Part shown: positions 53,343 to 61,337 of the stretch, one piece after another
Numbering within the stretch: position 1 is the stretch's first letter
Layout: the number at the start of each line of letters is the position of its first letter
Assembly (NCBI GenBank): GCA_038874475.1
Contig: JAVZCJ010000006.1
Coordinates: forward strand, 1 to 64,000
From: Nitrososphaerota archaeon
Lineage (GTDB): Archaea; Thermoproteota; Nitrososphaeria_A; Caldarchaeales; JAVZCJ01
DNA: 64,000 nucleotides
Direction: 5' to 3'
Notes under the pieces: model-generated
Told to the model about the DNA's origin: nothing
The model's input: only the letters and a program-made list of their open reading frames with translations
The model's database searches: none
Position numbers and translations under genes: made by a program

Positions 53343-54554
53343 TTAATATATAGTGTATGGCATTATTATTTGCCCGGCTTTAAGAGCTGTTAAAGATGGC
53401 ACAATAGCATACGAGCCTATAACAGCTCCGAATTTCTTTTTCCCAATATCGTAAACATTGCCAGCTAGAGAGACTTTTATTGTAATATCTTGTGCATAAT
53501 TTACATCTGAAACACTTACATTATCACCAATTATTGCTCCCTCTCCTATTATTGAATTTCTTAAAGAAACATGGTCTCCTATTATTGAATTTTCTAAAAC
53601 TAATGTTTTTTCTATTATACTTGAATTACCAATAGCGCTCTTTTCTCCAATATAAGTATAAGGACCTATTGTTGAATTAGCTCCTATAGATACATTGTCC
53701 ATTATTATCGATGGCCCTTCTATATATGTTCCAGGTTTAATCGATACACCTTTACTTATAATAACTTTACCATCAATTGTTACTCCATTAAATTCTTTTA
53801 CCCTTTCTCCTTCTATTAAATCCATGTATTTCCTATTTGCTTCTAACAAATCCCAAGGAAGGCCAATATCAAACCACCATCCTGGTTCGCATACAAAAAT
53901 CCCTATCTCTTTCCCATTTTTAGCTAATAAGCTTAGTATATCTGTAAGTTCATATTCCCCTCTTTTTGAAATATGAATTTTCTCAAAAAATTTTAAAGCA
54001 TCGTCCGATAATATATAAACTCCTGTATTTATATAATATTTTTCAATATTTTTAATTTCTTCTTCAGATGGTTTCTCTATAATTTCTTCTAGAAGATTAT
54101 TTTTTACTTTTACAAGCCCGTATCTTTTTGGATCATGAGTTTCAGCAACCATCATTGCTCCATCCACATTTCCTTTATTAAAGAAATTTATGAAATCTTT
54201 TAATATACTAGATTTGATTACAACATCTCCATAAATTGTAATATAATATTTTTCATTTTTTAGAAATTCTGAACAAGAATATAATGCATGTCCAGTACCT
54301 AAAGGCTCTTGTTCAATGAATGATATTTTTACTCCTGGATTATTTTCTTCTAAGTATTTTATTATTTGTTCTTTATTATGGTGAATGGTTACACCTATAT
54401 TTCCAATACCTATTTCCTTTAAAGAAGATATTACATGCCATAAAACTGGTTTTCCACATAATGGTAATAAATGCTTAGGTCTAGTAACTGTTAAAGGATG
54501 AAGCCTAGTTCCAGCTCCCGCTGCAAAAACTACTGCTTTATTTAACCCTTTCAT
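53343..54554 (-). CDS. Bifunctional sugar-1-phosphate nucleotidyltransferase / acyltransferase-like
   Basis: The 403-aa protein has FAAGAGTRLHPLTVTRPKHL (nucleotide site), TIYGDVVI, EPGWWFDIGLPWDLLEANRK and a C-terminal hexapeptide beta-helix from ~260 (IEGPSIIMDNVSIGANSTIG, SIIGEGAIIGDNVSVSD). This is the architecture of archaeal ST0452-type enzymes, which make UDP-GlcNAc or dTDP-sugars and may also acetylate glucosamine-1-phosphate. It is separate from the rmlA at 7708 and is probably the housekeeping UDP-sugar enzyme. Confidence 0.88.
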   Translation of the reverse strand: MKGLNKAVVFAAGAGTRLHPLTVTRPKHLLPLCGKPVLWHVISSLKEIGIGNIGVTIHHNKEQIIKYLEENNPGVKISFIEQEPLGTGHALYSCSEFLKNEKYYITIYGDVVIKSSILKDFINFFNKGNVDGAMMVAETHDPKRYGLVKVKNNLLEEIIEKPSEEEIKNIEKYYINTGVYILSDDALKFFEKIHISKRGEYELTDILSLLAKNGKEIGIFVCEPGWWFDIGLPWDLLEANRKYMDLIEGERVKEFNGVTIDGKVIISKGVSIKPGTYIEGPSIIMDNVSIGANSTIGPYTYIGEKSAIGNSSIIEKTLVLENSIIGDHVSLRNSIIGEGAIIGDNVSVSDVNYAQDITIKVSLAGNVYDIGKKKFGAVIGSYAIVPSLTALKAGQIIMPYTIY

Positions 54555-54655
54555 TTCATTTTAAATATTATAAGATTACTTAAAATAATTTACTCTCATT
54601 TTCAAAAATATAGGATAATATTTTTAAGCTATTATTATTTTTTAAAGAAAAAGAA

Positions 54656-55711
54656 ATGACACTATTTTTTATAGGATTGGGGATTAATGGCAATAAATAT
54701 TTAACTTTGAAAGGATTAGAAGCTTTAAAAAAATCAAATAAAATTTTCCTTGATATTTATACTAGTAAAATAGATGAAGAAGATATTAAAGAATTATCTA
54801 AATTAATTTCTAAAGAAATTATTATAGCTAATAGAGAAATACTTGAAAATGAAGCATTGAAAATAATTGAAGAAGCTAAAGATAAAAATATTGCTATACT
54901 TATTCCAGGAGATCCATTTATTGCTACGACTCATATTTCTATAAAAGAAATAGCTTTAGAAAAGAAAATTAAAATTGAAACAATTCATGGAGTGTCAATA
55001 ATTTCAGCTGCAATTAGTTTATCTGGATTAAGCACTTATAGGTTTGGAAGAATAGTAACGATACCAAAAACAAATAATATAGAACATCTAAGGCAACCTT
55101 ATCAAGAAATCCTTGAAAATTCTTTAAGAGGATTGCATACACTTTCTCTTTTAGATACTAAAAATGGTGGGTTATCAATAAATGATGCATTAAAAAATCT
55201 TATGGAATTCGAAGAAATATATGGAGAAAATTTTTTAAAAAGAGATATGCTAGTAATGGCATTTGAAAAGATAGGTTATGAAAATTCTAGAATTATTGTA
55301 AAAACAATTGAAGAGCATATTAATGAAAAATATGAAAAATTTCCTCAATGTATGATTTTCTTAGGAGAGCTACAATATAATGAAAAAGAAATTTTGAAAA
55401 AAACATTCAATTTAAGTAATGAATATATTGATAAGCATAAATATGAAGATATTAGGAAAAAGAGATCAAGAATATATATTCAAAAACTTGAGAATGTTTT
55501 TAAGCAAATAGAATCTAGAAAAGATAAAATTTCTAATGAGAATGTTTTAAAAATAATAGAATATGCATATAATTATTATGAAGATGCGAAATATTTTTAT
55601 GATAAAGGAGATTATCAAACTTCATTAATATCGTCATCTTATAGTGAAGGATTATTAGATTCTTTAAGAATGTTAGATTTAATAGAATTTGAATGGGAAA
55701 GTTTTTTATGA
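54656..55711 (+). CDS. dphB: Diphthine synthase fused to a DUF357 domain
   Basis: The 351-aa protein starts LFFIGLGINGNKYLTLKGLE, with AILIPGDPFIATTHISIKE, TIHGVSIISAAISLSGLSTY and FGRIVTIP: the tetrapyrrole-methylase fold of DphB, which methylates the diphthamide precursor on elongation factor 2. The usual length is ~260 aa. The last ~85 residues (IIEYAYNYYEDAKYFYDKGD and SLISSSYSEGLLDSLRMLDL) match DUF357, normally a separate helical protein. No stop or frame change divides them. The FAD synthetase gene follows. Confidence 0.88.
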   Translation: MTLFFIGLGINGNKYLTLKGLEALKKSNKIFLDIYTSKIDEEDIKELSKLISKEIIIANREILENEALKIIEEAKDKNIAILIPGDPFIATTHISIKEIALEKKIKIETIHGVSIISAAISLSGLSTYRFGRIVTIPKTNNIEHLRQPYQEILENSLRGLHTLSLLDTKNGGLSINDALKNLMEFEEIYGENFLKRDMLVMAFEKIGYENSRIIVKTIEEHINEKYEKFPQCMIFLGELQYNEKEILKKTFNLSNEYIDKHKYEDIRKKRSRIYIQKLENVFKQIESRKDKISNENVLKIIEYAYNYYEDAKYFYDKGDYQTSLISSSYSEGLLDSLRMLDLIEFEWESFL

Positions 55712-55759
55712 TTTAAATAAAAAGTTTATTAAAAAATGATTATTTTAAAAAGTGAGAAA

Positions 55760-56209
55760 ATGGAAAAGAAAGTTTTAGCTACTGGAGTATTTGATTTAAT
55801 TCATCCAGGGCATATTCTATTTTTAGAAAAAGCTAAGAAAATAGGTGGAAAAAATTCTAAATTAATAGTTGTAATAGCTAGAGATTCTACTGTATTAAAA
55901 TTTAAAGGGGTAAAACCAATATTTAATGAGAAAATCAGGAAAAGGATTGTATCATCTTTAAAGCCAGTAGATGTTACAATTTTAGGTTTTAAAAAATTTT
56001 CAATTGAAAAAATTATTAAGAAAATTAAGCCAGATATAATTGTTTTTGGATATGATCAAATAAAAATAATGAAAGAATTTGAAAGAATTTGCAAAGAAAA
56101 AAATTGGAATATAAAAATAGTAAGATTAAAAAAATTTAGAAGCGGACAAATAAATAGTTCTTCTCAAATTGTAAAAAAGATTATCAAGTTACGAGGACAT
56201 AAATTTTAA
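55760..56209 (+). CDS. ribL: FAD synthetase, archaeal (cytidylyltransferase family)
   Basis: From Met 55760 the protein is 149 aa. ATGVFDLIHPGHILFLEKAK contains HPGH, the HxGH nucleotide-binding site; VVIARDSTVLKFKGVKPIFN and FGYDQIK follow. This is the RibL type that converts FMN and ATP/CTP to FAD in archaea. It converges on and overlaps the riboflavin kinase gene by 26 nt, so two consecutive flavin-cofactor steps are encoded back to back. Confidence 0.88.
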   Translation: MEKKVLATGVFDLIHPGHILFLEKAKKIGGKNSKLIVVIARDSTVLKFKGVKPIFNEKIRKRIVSSLKPVDVTILGFKKFSIEKIIKKIKPDIIVFGYDQIKIMKEFERICKEKNWNIKIVRLKKFRSGQINSSSQIVKKIIKLRGHKF

Positions 56210-56594
56210 TTTTATCTCCATCTTTAATATTCAATTCTTTTCTAATATATTTTTCTGAAATAATTTCTATAACAGATGAATTATAATGTGTTTTTTCAGG
56301 AATTATTATAGCTCCTTCTATTTTTCCATTAATAATAGCTGGAAAACATTTTCCAGAACCAAAAATTTTTCCACTTTCTTCAAAACCTTCTATTTTTATT
56401 CCTTTTGAATTTTCAATAAAGATTCTTTTTTTAATAGATTTTTCATTAAGCTTTATATTAAGTGTTCCAGGATATGGTTTAAAACCTAGTTTTTCTTCTA
56501 TTTGCTTAAAATATTTTGGTAAACTAATATAATATGCCCCTTCTCCATTTCCTGAAAAAACAATTCCTTCTAAAGAGATTTTTTTATTAGACAT
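56184..56594 (-). CDS. ribK: CTP-dependent riboflavin kinase
   Basis: The 136-aa protein begins ISLEGIVFSGNGEGAYYISL, then YFKQIEEKLGFKPYPGTLNI and AIIIPEKTHYNSSVIEIIS, matching archaeal RibK, which phosphorylates riboflavin with CTP to FMN. It lacks the N-terminal helix-turn-helix domain seen in some archaeal homologues. It follows endonuclease V by 6 nt on the same strand. Confidence 0.9.
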   Translation of the reverse strand: MSNKKISLEGIVFSGNGEGAYYISLPKYFKQIEEKLGFKPYPGTLNIKLNEKSIKKRIFIENSKGIKIEGFEESGKIFGSGKCFPAIINGKIEGAIIIPEKTHYNSSVIEIISEKYIRKELNIKDGDKIKIYVLVT

Positions 56595-56600
56595 GTTTTG

Positions 56601-57296
56601 TCATTTTATTATTTTAAGCTTAAATTTATTCTTTAAATTCTCACATTCATTGTGAGCTATTTGAAGAGGGAGAGGCAAATTTAATCCATTTAATAAACTT
56701 AATACTATAGATACGCTTGTTTCAAGGTCTATCATATTTCCAATACTAACATAAAGTTTTGTTTTTCCTCTTTTAATTACTTCAGCAATTATTGAAGAAT
56801 TTTCATCTATTAAAAATGTTTTATTTCCAATAATTTTCTCTTCTCCATATAATTTCTTTCTAGCTACACCTATTGATGGAATGTTTAAAATAACACCTAC
56901 ATGAGTTGCTAAACCACATTTATAAGGATGTGCAATACCATGTCCATTCACTATAATTATATCTGGTTTATTATTTAATAAATGAAAACATTTAAAAATT
57001 AATGGGGCTTCTCTAAAAGATAAAAGTGTTGGAATGTATGGGAAATAAGTTTTTTCATACACTTTCTTTATTTCAATTATCTTATGTGTTTTGAAATTAA
57101 TACATGCTATTGAAGAAATTGAAAAATTTTTTATATAAGTAGCATCAACACCAGCTATAATATCTATTTTTGAAAAGCAATTATTTTTTATACATTTTGA
57201 AGCAATTATTTTTTGAGCAAATCTAGCTTTTTCCAATGAAAAATTTTTTGGTATTATTTTTCTAATATTTTTATTGTTAGAATAACTTTCTACCAT
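56601..57296 (-). CDS. nfi: Endonuclease V (deoxyinosine repair)
   Basis: The 231-aa enzyme shows IIAGVDATYIKNFSISSIAC with the first catalytic Asp, TYFPYIPTLLSFREAPLIFK (the PYxPxxLxFRE stretch), DIIIVNGHGIAHPYKCGLAT with acidic and His residues, and PSIGVARKKLYGEE. It cuts near deoxyinosine from adenine deamination, useful in hot-living cells. It is followed closely by ribK. Confidence 0.92.
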   Translation of the reverse strand: MVESYSNNKNIRKIIPKNFSLEKARFAQKIIASKCIKNNCFSKIDIIAGVDATYIKNFSISSIACINFKTHKIIEIKKVYEKTYFPYIPTLLSFREAPLIFKCFHLLNNKPDIIIVNGHGIAHPYKCGLATHVGVILNIPSIGVARKKLYGEEKIIGNKTFLIDENSSIIAEVIKRGKTKLYVSIGNMIDLETSVSIVLSLLNGLNLPLPLQIAHNECENLKNKFKLKIIK

Positions 57297-57322
57297 AGTT
57301 TTAGCCTCTTTTTCTGAAATTA

Positions 57323-57346
57323 AGCTGTCTTTTTTAAAAGATAGCT
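57323..57346. repeat. Hairpin-forming inverted repeat
   Basis: AGCTGTCTTTT (57323-57333) and AAAAGATAGCT (57336-57346) form an 11-bp stem with one G-U pair and a 2-nt loop. It lies between the endonuclease V start and the structured RNA region. It could be a terminator read from either side or a subterminal hairpin of an IS200/IS605-type remnant. Confidence 0.55.
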
Positions 57347-57433
57347 CATTCTTCTCTCATTAAGAGTATTAATAAAATAAATAGCTTTTGCTACTGTTTA
57401 ACTCCTTTTCATTGCTAATTTATTAAAAATTAG

Positions 57434-57690
57434 TTTATAAAGCATGATAGCTAAGGCTTTTTCTAAGCATCAAAATGAGTAAAAGATGGAAGCTTAGAAA
57501 GAGAAGGTTTTGGAACTTGACCCAAAACTCTCTCAAGCAAGAGAAACACAATGAAGGTTGGCGAAAGCCAATTGGAGTAATTAAAGGACGCTAAGCGAAC
57601 GTAGCCACGAAGACAAATCATTAGCATTGAAGGAGGAGCTAGCGTTTAGAGATGAGTTCTAATAATTCTTTAGTTATTCCAGAATGAGAG
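57434..57690 (+). ncRNA. Probable structured non-coding RNA of unknown class
   Basis: This stretch is clearly less AT-rich than nearby intergenic DNA and has several stems. One is GAGAAGGTTTTGG (57501-57513) with CCAAAACTCTCTC (57522-57534), 12 of 13 positions paired. The second is GGTTGGC-GAAA-GCCAATT (57556-57573), with a GNRA tetraloop. The third is TTCTAATAA with TTATT-CC-AGAA (57657-57684). TTTATAAA (57434-57441) could be its TATA box, placing the 5' end near 57465. I see no RNase P or SRP signature. A remnant of an IS200/IS605 right end with its guide RNA is an alternative. Confidence 0.45.
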
Positions 57691-57726
57691 GGTTCCTTTA
57701 AAATTATTTTAATAAAAACTTTAAAT

Positions 57727-58425
57727 ATGGCTTTTATAGAAAATTACATAATAATGTCATTAAAAGAAGAATTTATTGAACTTCTAGAAAAAGATAAAAG
57801 TTTTAGATTTACAATAGCTGGTCTTATAGGCTATAAAGATATGCTGGAAAGACTTGAAGAACATAGTAAAAGATTTGAAGAGCATGATAGAAAATTTAAT
57901 GAGATACTTAAAACTCTTAATGAACATACAAAAAGGTTAGAAGAACATGATAAAAAATTTAATGAAATAATAATAGAAATAAGAGAGCTTAGGAAAAATT
58001 TTGAAATTCTCAGCAATAAAGTTGAAGTAACAATTGGTAGTATGGGTATGAGATGGGGAATAGATTTAGAAAGAACAATATTAAAAATTTTTAAAGAAAC
58101 TTTAGAAGCTAAAGGCATTGAGCCTGGAAAAGTTGAGAAATTTAGATTTAAAGATGAGAATGGTTCAATTACTGGAATTAAAGGAAAAATAATAGATGTA
58201 GATGTTTTAATTAAAGATGATAAGCTTTACATAATTGAAGTAAAATCAGCAGTTGAAATAGACCATGTTGAATACTTAATAGAAAAAGCAAGTATTGTAG
58301 AAAAAATTCTAAAAAGAAAAGTAAATAAAGTTTTCTTAATAGCTGTGAACATAGATAAAGAAGCTTATGATAGAGCTAAAGAAATGAATATTGATGTAAT
58401 ATATGGTAAAATTTTAGAATATTAA
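57727..58425 (+). CDS. DUF3782-like PD-(D/E)XK nuclease-fold protein with coiled coil
   Basis: The 232-aa protein has a charged coiled coil at ~35-100 with repeats such as LEEHSKRFEEHDRKFNEI and LEEHDKKFNEIIIEI. A nuclease-like domain follows: ERTILKIFKETLEAKGIEPG, KIIDVDVLIKDDKLYIIEVK (D...EVK, the PD-(D/E)XK core) and NKVFLIAVNIDKEAYDRAKE. Such proteins are common in thermophilic archaea with unknown function; DNA cleavage or binding is likely. Met 57766 (MSLKEEFIEL, after FIENYI) may be the real start. It lies ~40 nt after the structured RNA candidate on the same strand. Confidence 0.8.
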   Translation: MAFIENYIIMSLKEEFIELLEKDKSFRFTIAGLIGYKDMLERLEEHSKRFEEHDRKFNEILKTLNEHTKRLEEHDKKFNEIIIEIRELRKNFEILSNKVEVTIGSMGMRWGIDLERTILKIFKETLEAKGIEPGKVEKFRFKDENGSITGIKGKIIDVDVLIKDDKLYIIEVKSAVEIDHVEYLIEKASIVEKILKRKVNKVFLIAVNIDKEAYDRAKEMNIDVIYGKILEY

Positions 58426-58910
58426 ATCTATTTTTCTTAAATTATGATTAAATATCGCTTTTTATTTACATAACATTTTTCATTATGCTTTTAGAATATA
58501 AAGAAAATATAGAATAATCATTTAGGATACTATAATTTTAAAACCCCTGCTCTTCACGTACCTTAACAAGCTGCTTAGGTGTTCCTTGAGCTCTCTTCCT
58601 TTTATGAATATTATAGATAGCATGATTCCAGAAAAGAGAAGCTAAACTATTGCAGGAAGATATTTCTGGCAAAGAATATATTCAGGAGAAATACTTTGCG
58701 AAAAAATTTTTCAAAACCTTTATTAAAAGAGTTATAAGAACGATATCCCATTATGATATGCTTCATCTTAGTGATAAAATTAGTATCACAGTTAAATTAT
58801 TTTAATCTTAAAACAAATTCAAAAAGAGCTTAGAAAGATTATTAATAGAATTGAATATTATTAAAATGCTTTAAATTTTTTAGAATATGCTTTAAAAAAT
58901 ATTTTAATAA
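58426..58910. other. Degenerate intergenic region with gene scraps
   Basis: On the minus strand a frame ending at 58538 reads LASLFWNHAIYNIHKRKRAQ and GTPKQLVKVREEQGF, with no start, resembling the tail of a transposase or integrase. On the plus strand a frame of ~51 codons from TTG 58650 reads LQEDISGKEYIQEKYFAKKF and IRTISHYDMLHLSDKI to a stop near 58805. Neither is recognised. The region looks like the debris of a mobile element. Confidence 0.4.
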
Positions 58911-59930
58911 TTAGCAAATTCTTGGAAGATTTTCTCCTAGAAACATAGAAACTATTCTTTTTACACCTAATGTTGTTTTCATTACAACTCTATTACTAAA
59001 TTTAGAAGTAACTCTTCCAATTAGCATAGCATTTTCTCCCAAAGGATTTTCTTTAATAATCGATAATGCATTTTCTTTTTCTTCCCAACTTGTAAAACAA
59101 ACAATTCTTCCTTCACATGCCAAATATAAAGGGTCTATTCCAAGAATTTCACATAATGCTCTTACATCATTTTTAATTGGAATTTTAGATTCATCTATTA
59201 TTATTCCAAAATTTGTTTTTAAAGCTATTTCATTTAAAACTGTTCCTAATCCTCCTCTAGTAGGATCTCTTAAACAATGTATTTCTATATTATTTTCCAA
59301 TAATGATTTAACTAAATCTTTAAGAGATGCACAATCGCTTATTAATGAATTGCTTAATTTAAAATCATATCTAGTTGATAAAATTGCAGCTCCATGATCT
59401 CCAATTGTTCCTGAAACTATTATTGCATCCCCTTCTTTTATTCTATGTACTCCTAAATCTACTTTTTCTGGAATAAATGAAACTCCTGCTGTAATAATGT
59501 ATATTTTATCTGCTAATCCTTTTTCAACAACTTTTGTATCTCCAGCAACAATTTTTACATTATTTTTTAAGCATTCTTCTTTCATCGATTTTACTATTTT
59601 TTCTAAATTTTCTATTTCAAACCCTTCTTCGATTATAAAAGCTGCTGAAATTAATGGGTCTATTATTCCACCTTGCATAGCTAAATCATTTATTGTTCCT
59701 GTAATTGCTAATTTTCCTATATCTCCTCCTGGAAAGAATATTGGATTAACAGTATATGCATCAATTGTAAAAGCAATATTTTTTCCATAAAAATTTATTC
59801 TTGCAGAATCTTCCAATTTTTCAAGAATGCTATTTCTAAAAGCAGGTAAAAAAATTTCTTTTATTAATTGAAGAGTAAGTTTTCCTCCTCCACCATGAGC
59901 CAATTTGATAATATTTTCTATATCACTCAT
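58911..59930 (-). CDS. hypE: Hydrogenase maturation protein HypE
   Basis: The 339-aa PurM-fold enzyme starts with IKLAHGGGGKLTLQLIKEIF and contains TIDAYTVNPIFFPGGDIGKL, GTINDLAMQGG, IVAGDTKVVEKG and DPTRGGLGTVLNEIA, ending LPRIC. The C-terminal PRIC Cys receives the carbamoyl group from HypF and turns it into a cyano ligand for the [NiFe] centre. The stop is the last codon after Cys, as the function requires. It overlaps hypD by 8 nt. Confidence 0.95.
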   Translation of the reverse strand: MSDIENIIKLAHGGGGKLTLQLIKEIFLPAFRNSILEKLEDSARINFYGKNIAFTIDAYTVNPIFFPGGDIGKLAITGTINDLAMQGGIIDPLISAAFIIEEGFEIENLEKIVKSMKEECLKNNVKIVAGDTKVVEKGLADKIYIITAGVSFIPEKVDLGVHRIKEGDAIIVSGTIGDHGAAILSTRYDFKLSNSLISDCASLKDLVKSLLENNIEIHCLRDPTRGGLGTVLNEIALKTNFGIIIDESKIPIKNDVRALCEILGIDPLYLACEGRIVCFTSWEEKENALSIIKENPLGENAMLIGRVTSKFSNRVVMKTTLGVKRIVSMFLGENLPRIC

Positions 59931-61059
59931 TTTTTATCATCTCTTTATATTTTCTCCAATCTTCATAAGTATACCAAGCAGCACATGCTCCTTCACTACT
60001 TACCATGCATGGACCAATAGGAGAATTTGGAGTACAAGCTTTTGCAAAAAGCGGGCATTCAAAAGGATAAATAATTCCTCTAAGCACTTCTCCACATTTA
60101 CATGCAGGATTTTCATATTTAGGAGGAATATTTATATCAAAATGAAGCTTTGCATTCATATCATTATATTCTTCTCTCAATTCTAATCCACTATTAGGAA
60201 TTTCTCCTAATCCACGCCAAATAGAATTGCATTCTTTAAAAACATTATTCATAATTTTTTTAGCTTTCTCATTTCCTTCAGGCTTAACAGACCTAGAATA
60301 TTGAATTTTCACATCATAAATTTTATTTTTAATTAATTCATTTAAAATTAATAAAGCTTGAATTATATCAAGCGGCTCGAAACCTGTTATAACTCCTGCT
60401 AAACCATGTTTCTTAAGAATTGGTTTATATGGATTTGATCCTATAATTGTGCTTACATGTCCTGGTAAAATGAAACCATTTAATTTTATTTCTCCTAAAC
60501 TTAATAATGCATCAAGAGCTGGAGGAATAAGTTTATGAGCTGAATATAAATAAAAATTTTCCATTTTATTCTTTTTTGCTTCAATTAAAGATATTGCAAT
60601 AGATGGAGCTGTTGTTTCAAAACCTATTCCAAAAAATACAATTTTTAAATCTTTCCTCTTTTTTGCAATTTCAATTGCTTCAATAGGTGAATAAACTACT
60701 CTAATATCTGCTCCTTTTGCTTTTTCAATAAATAAACTTGAATTGCTTCCAGGAACACGCATAATATCTCCAAAAACTGTTAAACAAATTTTTTCTTTAA
60801 ATTTTCTACACAATTCAATAATCCAATCTATATCTTCATTTGGAGTAACACATACTGGGCAACCTGGCCCAGAAGTTAAATCTACTTTCCCTTTTAATAA
60901 TTTTCTAATTCCAAATTTACTTATTGAAATTGTATGTGTTCCGCACACTTCCATAATTTTTATTGGATTATCAATCTCTCTTTTTATTTTCTTAATTAAT
61001 TTTAATAATAATTCTTTATTTCTATATTCATCAATAAATCTAAGTTTTTCTTCATTCAT
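59923..61059 (-). CDS. hypD: Hydrogenase maturation protein HypD
   Basis: The 378-aa iron-sulfur protein has IMEVCGTHTISISKFGIRKL, DLTSGPGCPVCVTPNEDIDW, FGIGFETTAPSIA and FILPGHVSTIIGSNPY. Toward the end, NPACKCGEVLRGIIYPFECP, FAKACTPNSPIGPCMVSSEG and ACAAWY hold the [4Fe-4S] ligands. HypD is the scaffold on which Fe(CN)2CO is assembled together with HypC and HypE. It overlaps hypC by 8 nt. Confidence 0.96.
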   Translation of the reverse strand: MNEEKLRFIDEYRNKELLLKLIKKIKREIDNPIKIMEVCGTHTISISKFGIRKLLKGKVDLTSGPGCPVCVTPNEDIDWIIELCRKFKEKICLTVFGDIMRVPGSNSSLFIEKAKGADIRVVYSPIEAIEIAKKRKDLKIVFFGIGFETTAPSIAISLIEAKKNKMENFYLYSAHKLIPPALDALLSLGEIKLNGFILPGHVSTIIGSNPYKPILKKHGLAGVITGFEPLDIIQALLILNELIKNKIYDVKIQYSRSVKPEGNEKAKKIMNNVFKECNSIWRGLGEIPNSGLELREEYNDMNAKLHFDINIPPKYENPACKCGEVLRGIIYPFECPLFAKACTPNSPIGPCMVSSEGACAAWYTYEDWRKYKEMIKNE

Positions 61060-61273
61060 TTCTTTTCAAAACTTCCTCTAATATTTTTAATGTTTCTAAA
61101 GCTTCTTTTTCATCTATTTTTTGAATTGCAAATCCAGCATGAAGAATAATATAATCTCCAGGCTTAACATTTTCTATTAAATCTATTCTAATATTTTTCT
61201 TTAATCCTCCAATTTCAACAATTGCTTCAGGATATTTTACATCTATTATTTTTACTGGAATACCTAAACACAT
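61052..61273 (-). CDS. hypC: Hydrogenase maturation chaperone HypC
   Basis: The 73-aa protein starts MCLGIPVKIIDVKYPEAIVE; Cys2 binds iron and HypD. GDYIILHAGFAIQKIDEKEA is the second family block. It is the first gene of hypC-hypD-hypE, a tightly overlapping operon. HypA, HypB and HypF are not in the window. Confidence 0.95.
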   Translation of the reverse strand: MCLGIPVKIIDVKYPEAIVEIGGLKKNIRIDLIENVKPGDYIILHAGFAIQKIDEKEALETLKILEEVLKRNE

Positions 61274-61337
61274 TTAATGCATAAAAATATTTTGGGTTTA
61301 TTTAAACTTTTTAAATAAAATATTCTAGCAAAAATTT

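Noticed and set aside
57474-57593. A 39-codon basic frame (MSKRWKLRKRRFW... GWRKPIGVIKGR) that recalls ribosomal protein L32e
   Set aside because: It overlaps the strong stem-loops, is much shorter than L32e, and its similarity is limited to a few basic residues; treated as chance within the RNA candidate.
57434-57690. RNase P RNA or SRP RNA
   Set aside because: The universal RNase P block (GAGGAAAGTC) and the SRP helix 8 signature are not present in either strand.
58911-59930. Selenophosphate synthetase (SelD) for the HypE-like gene
   Set aside because: The ending LPRIC, the HypC/HypD neighbours and the GGGGKL start identify HypE; SelD has a different N-terminal Cys/Sec motif.
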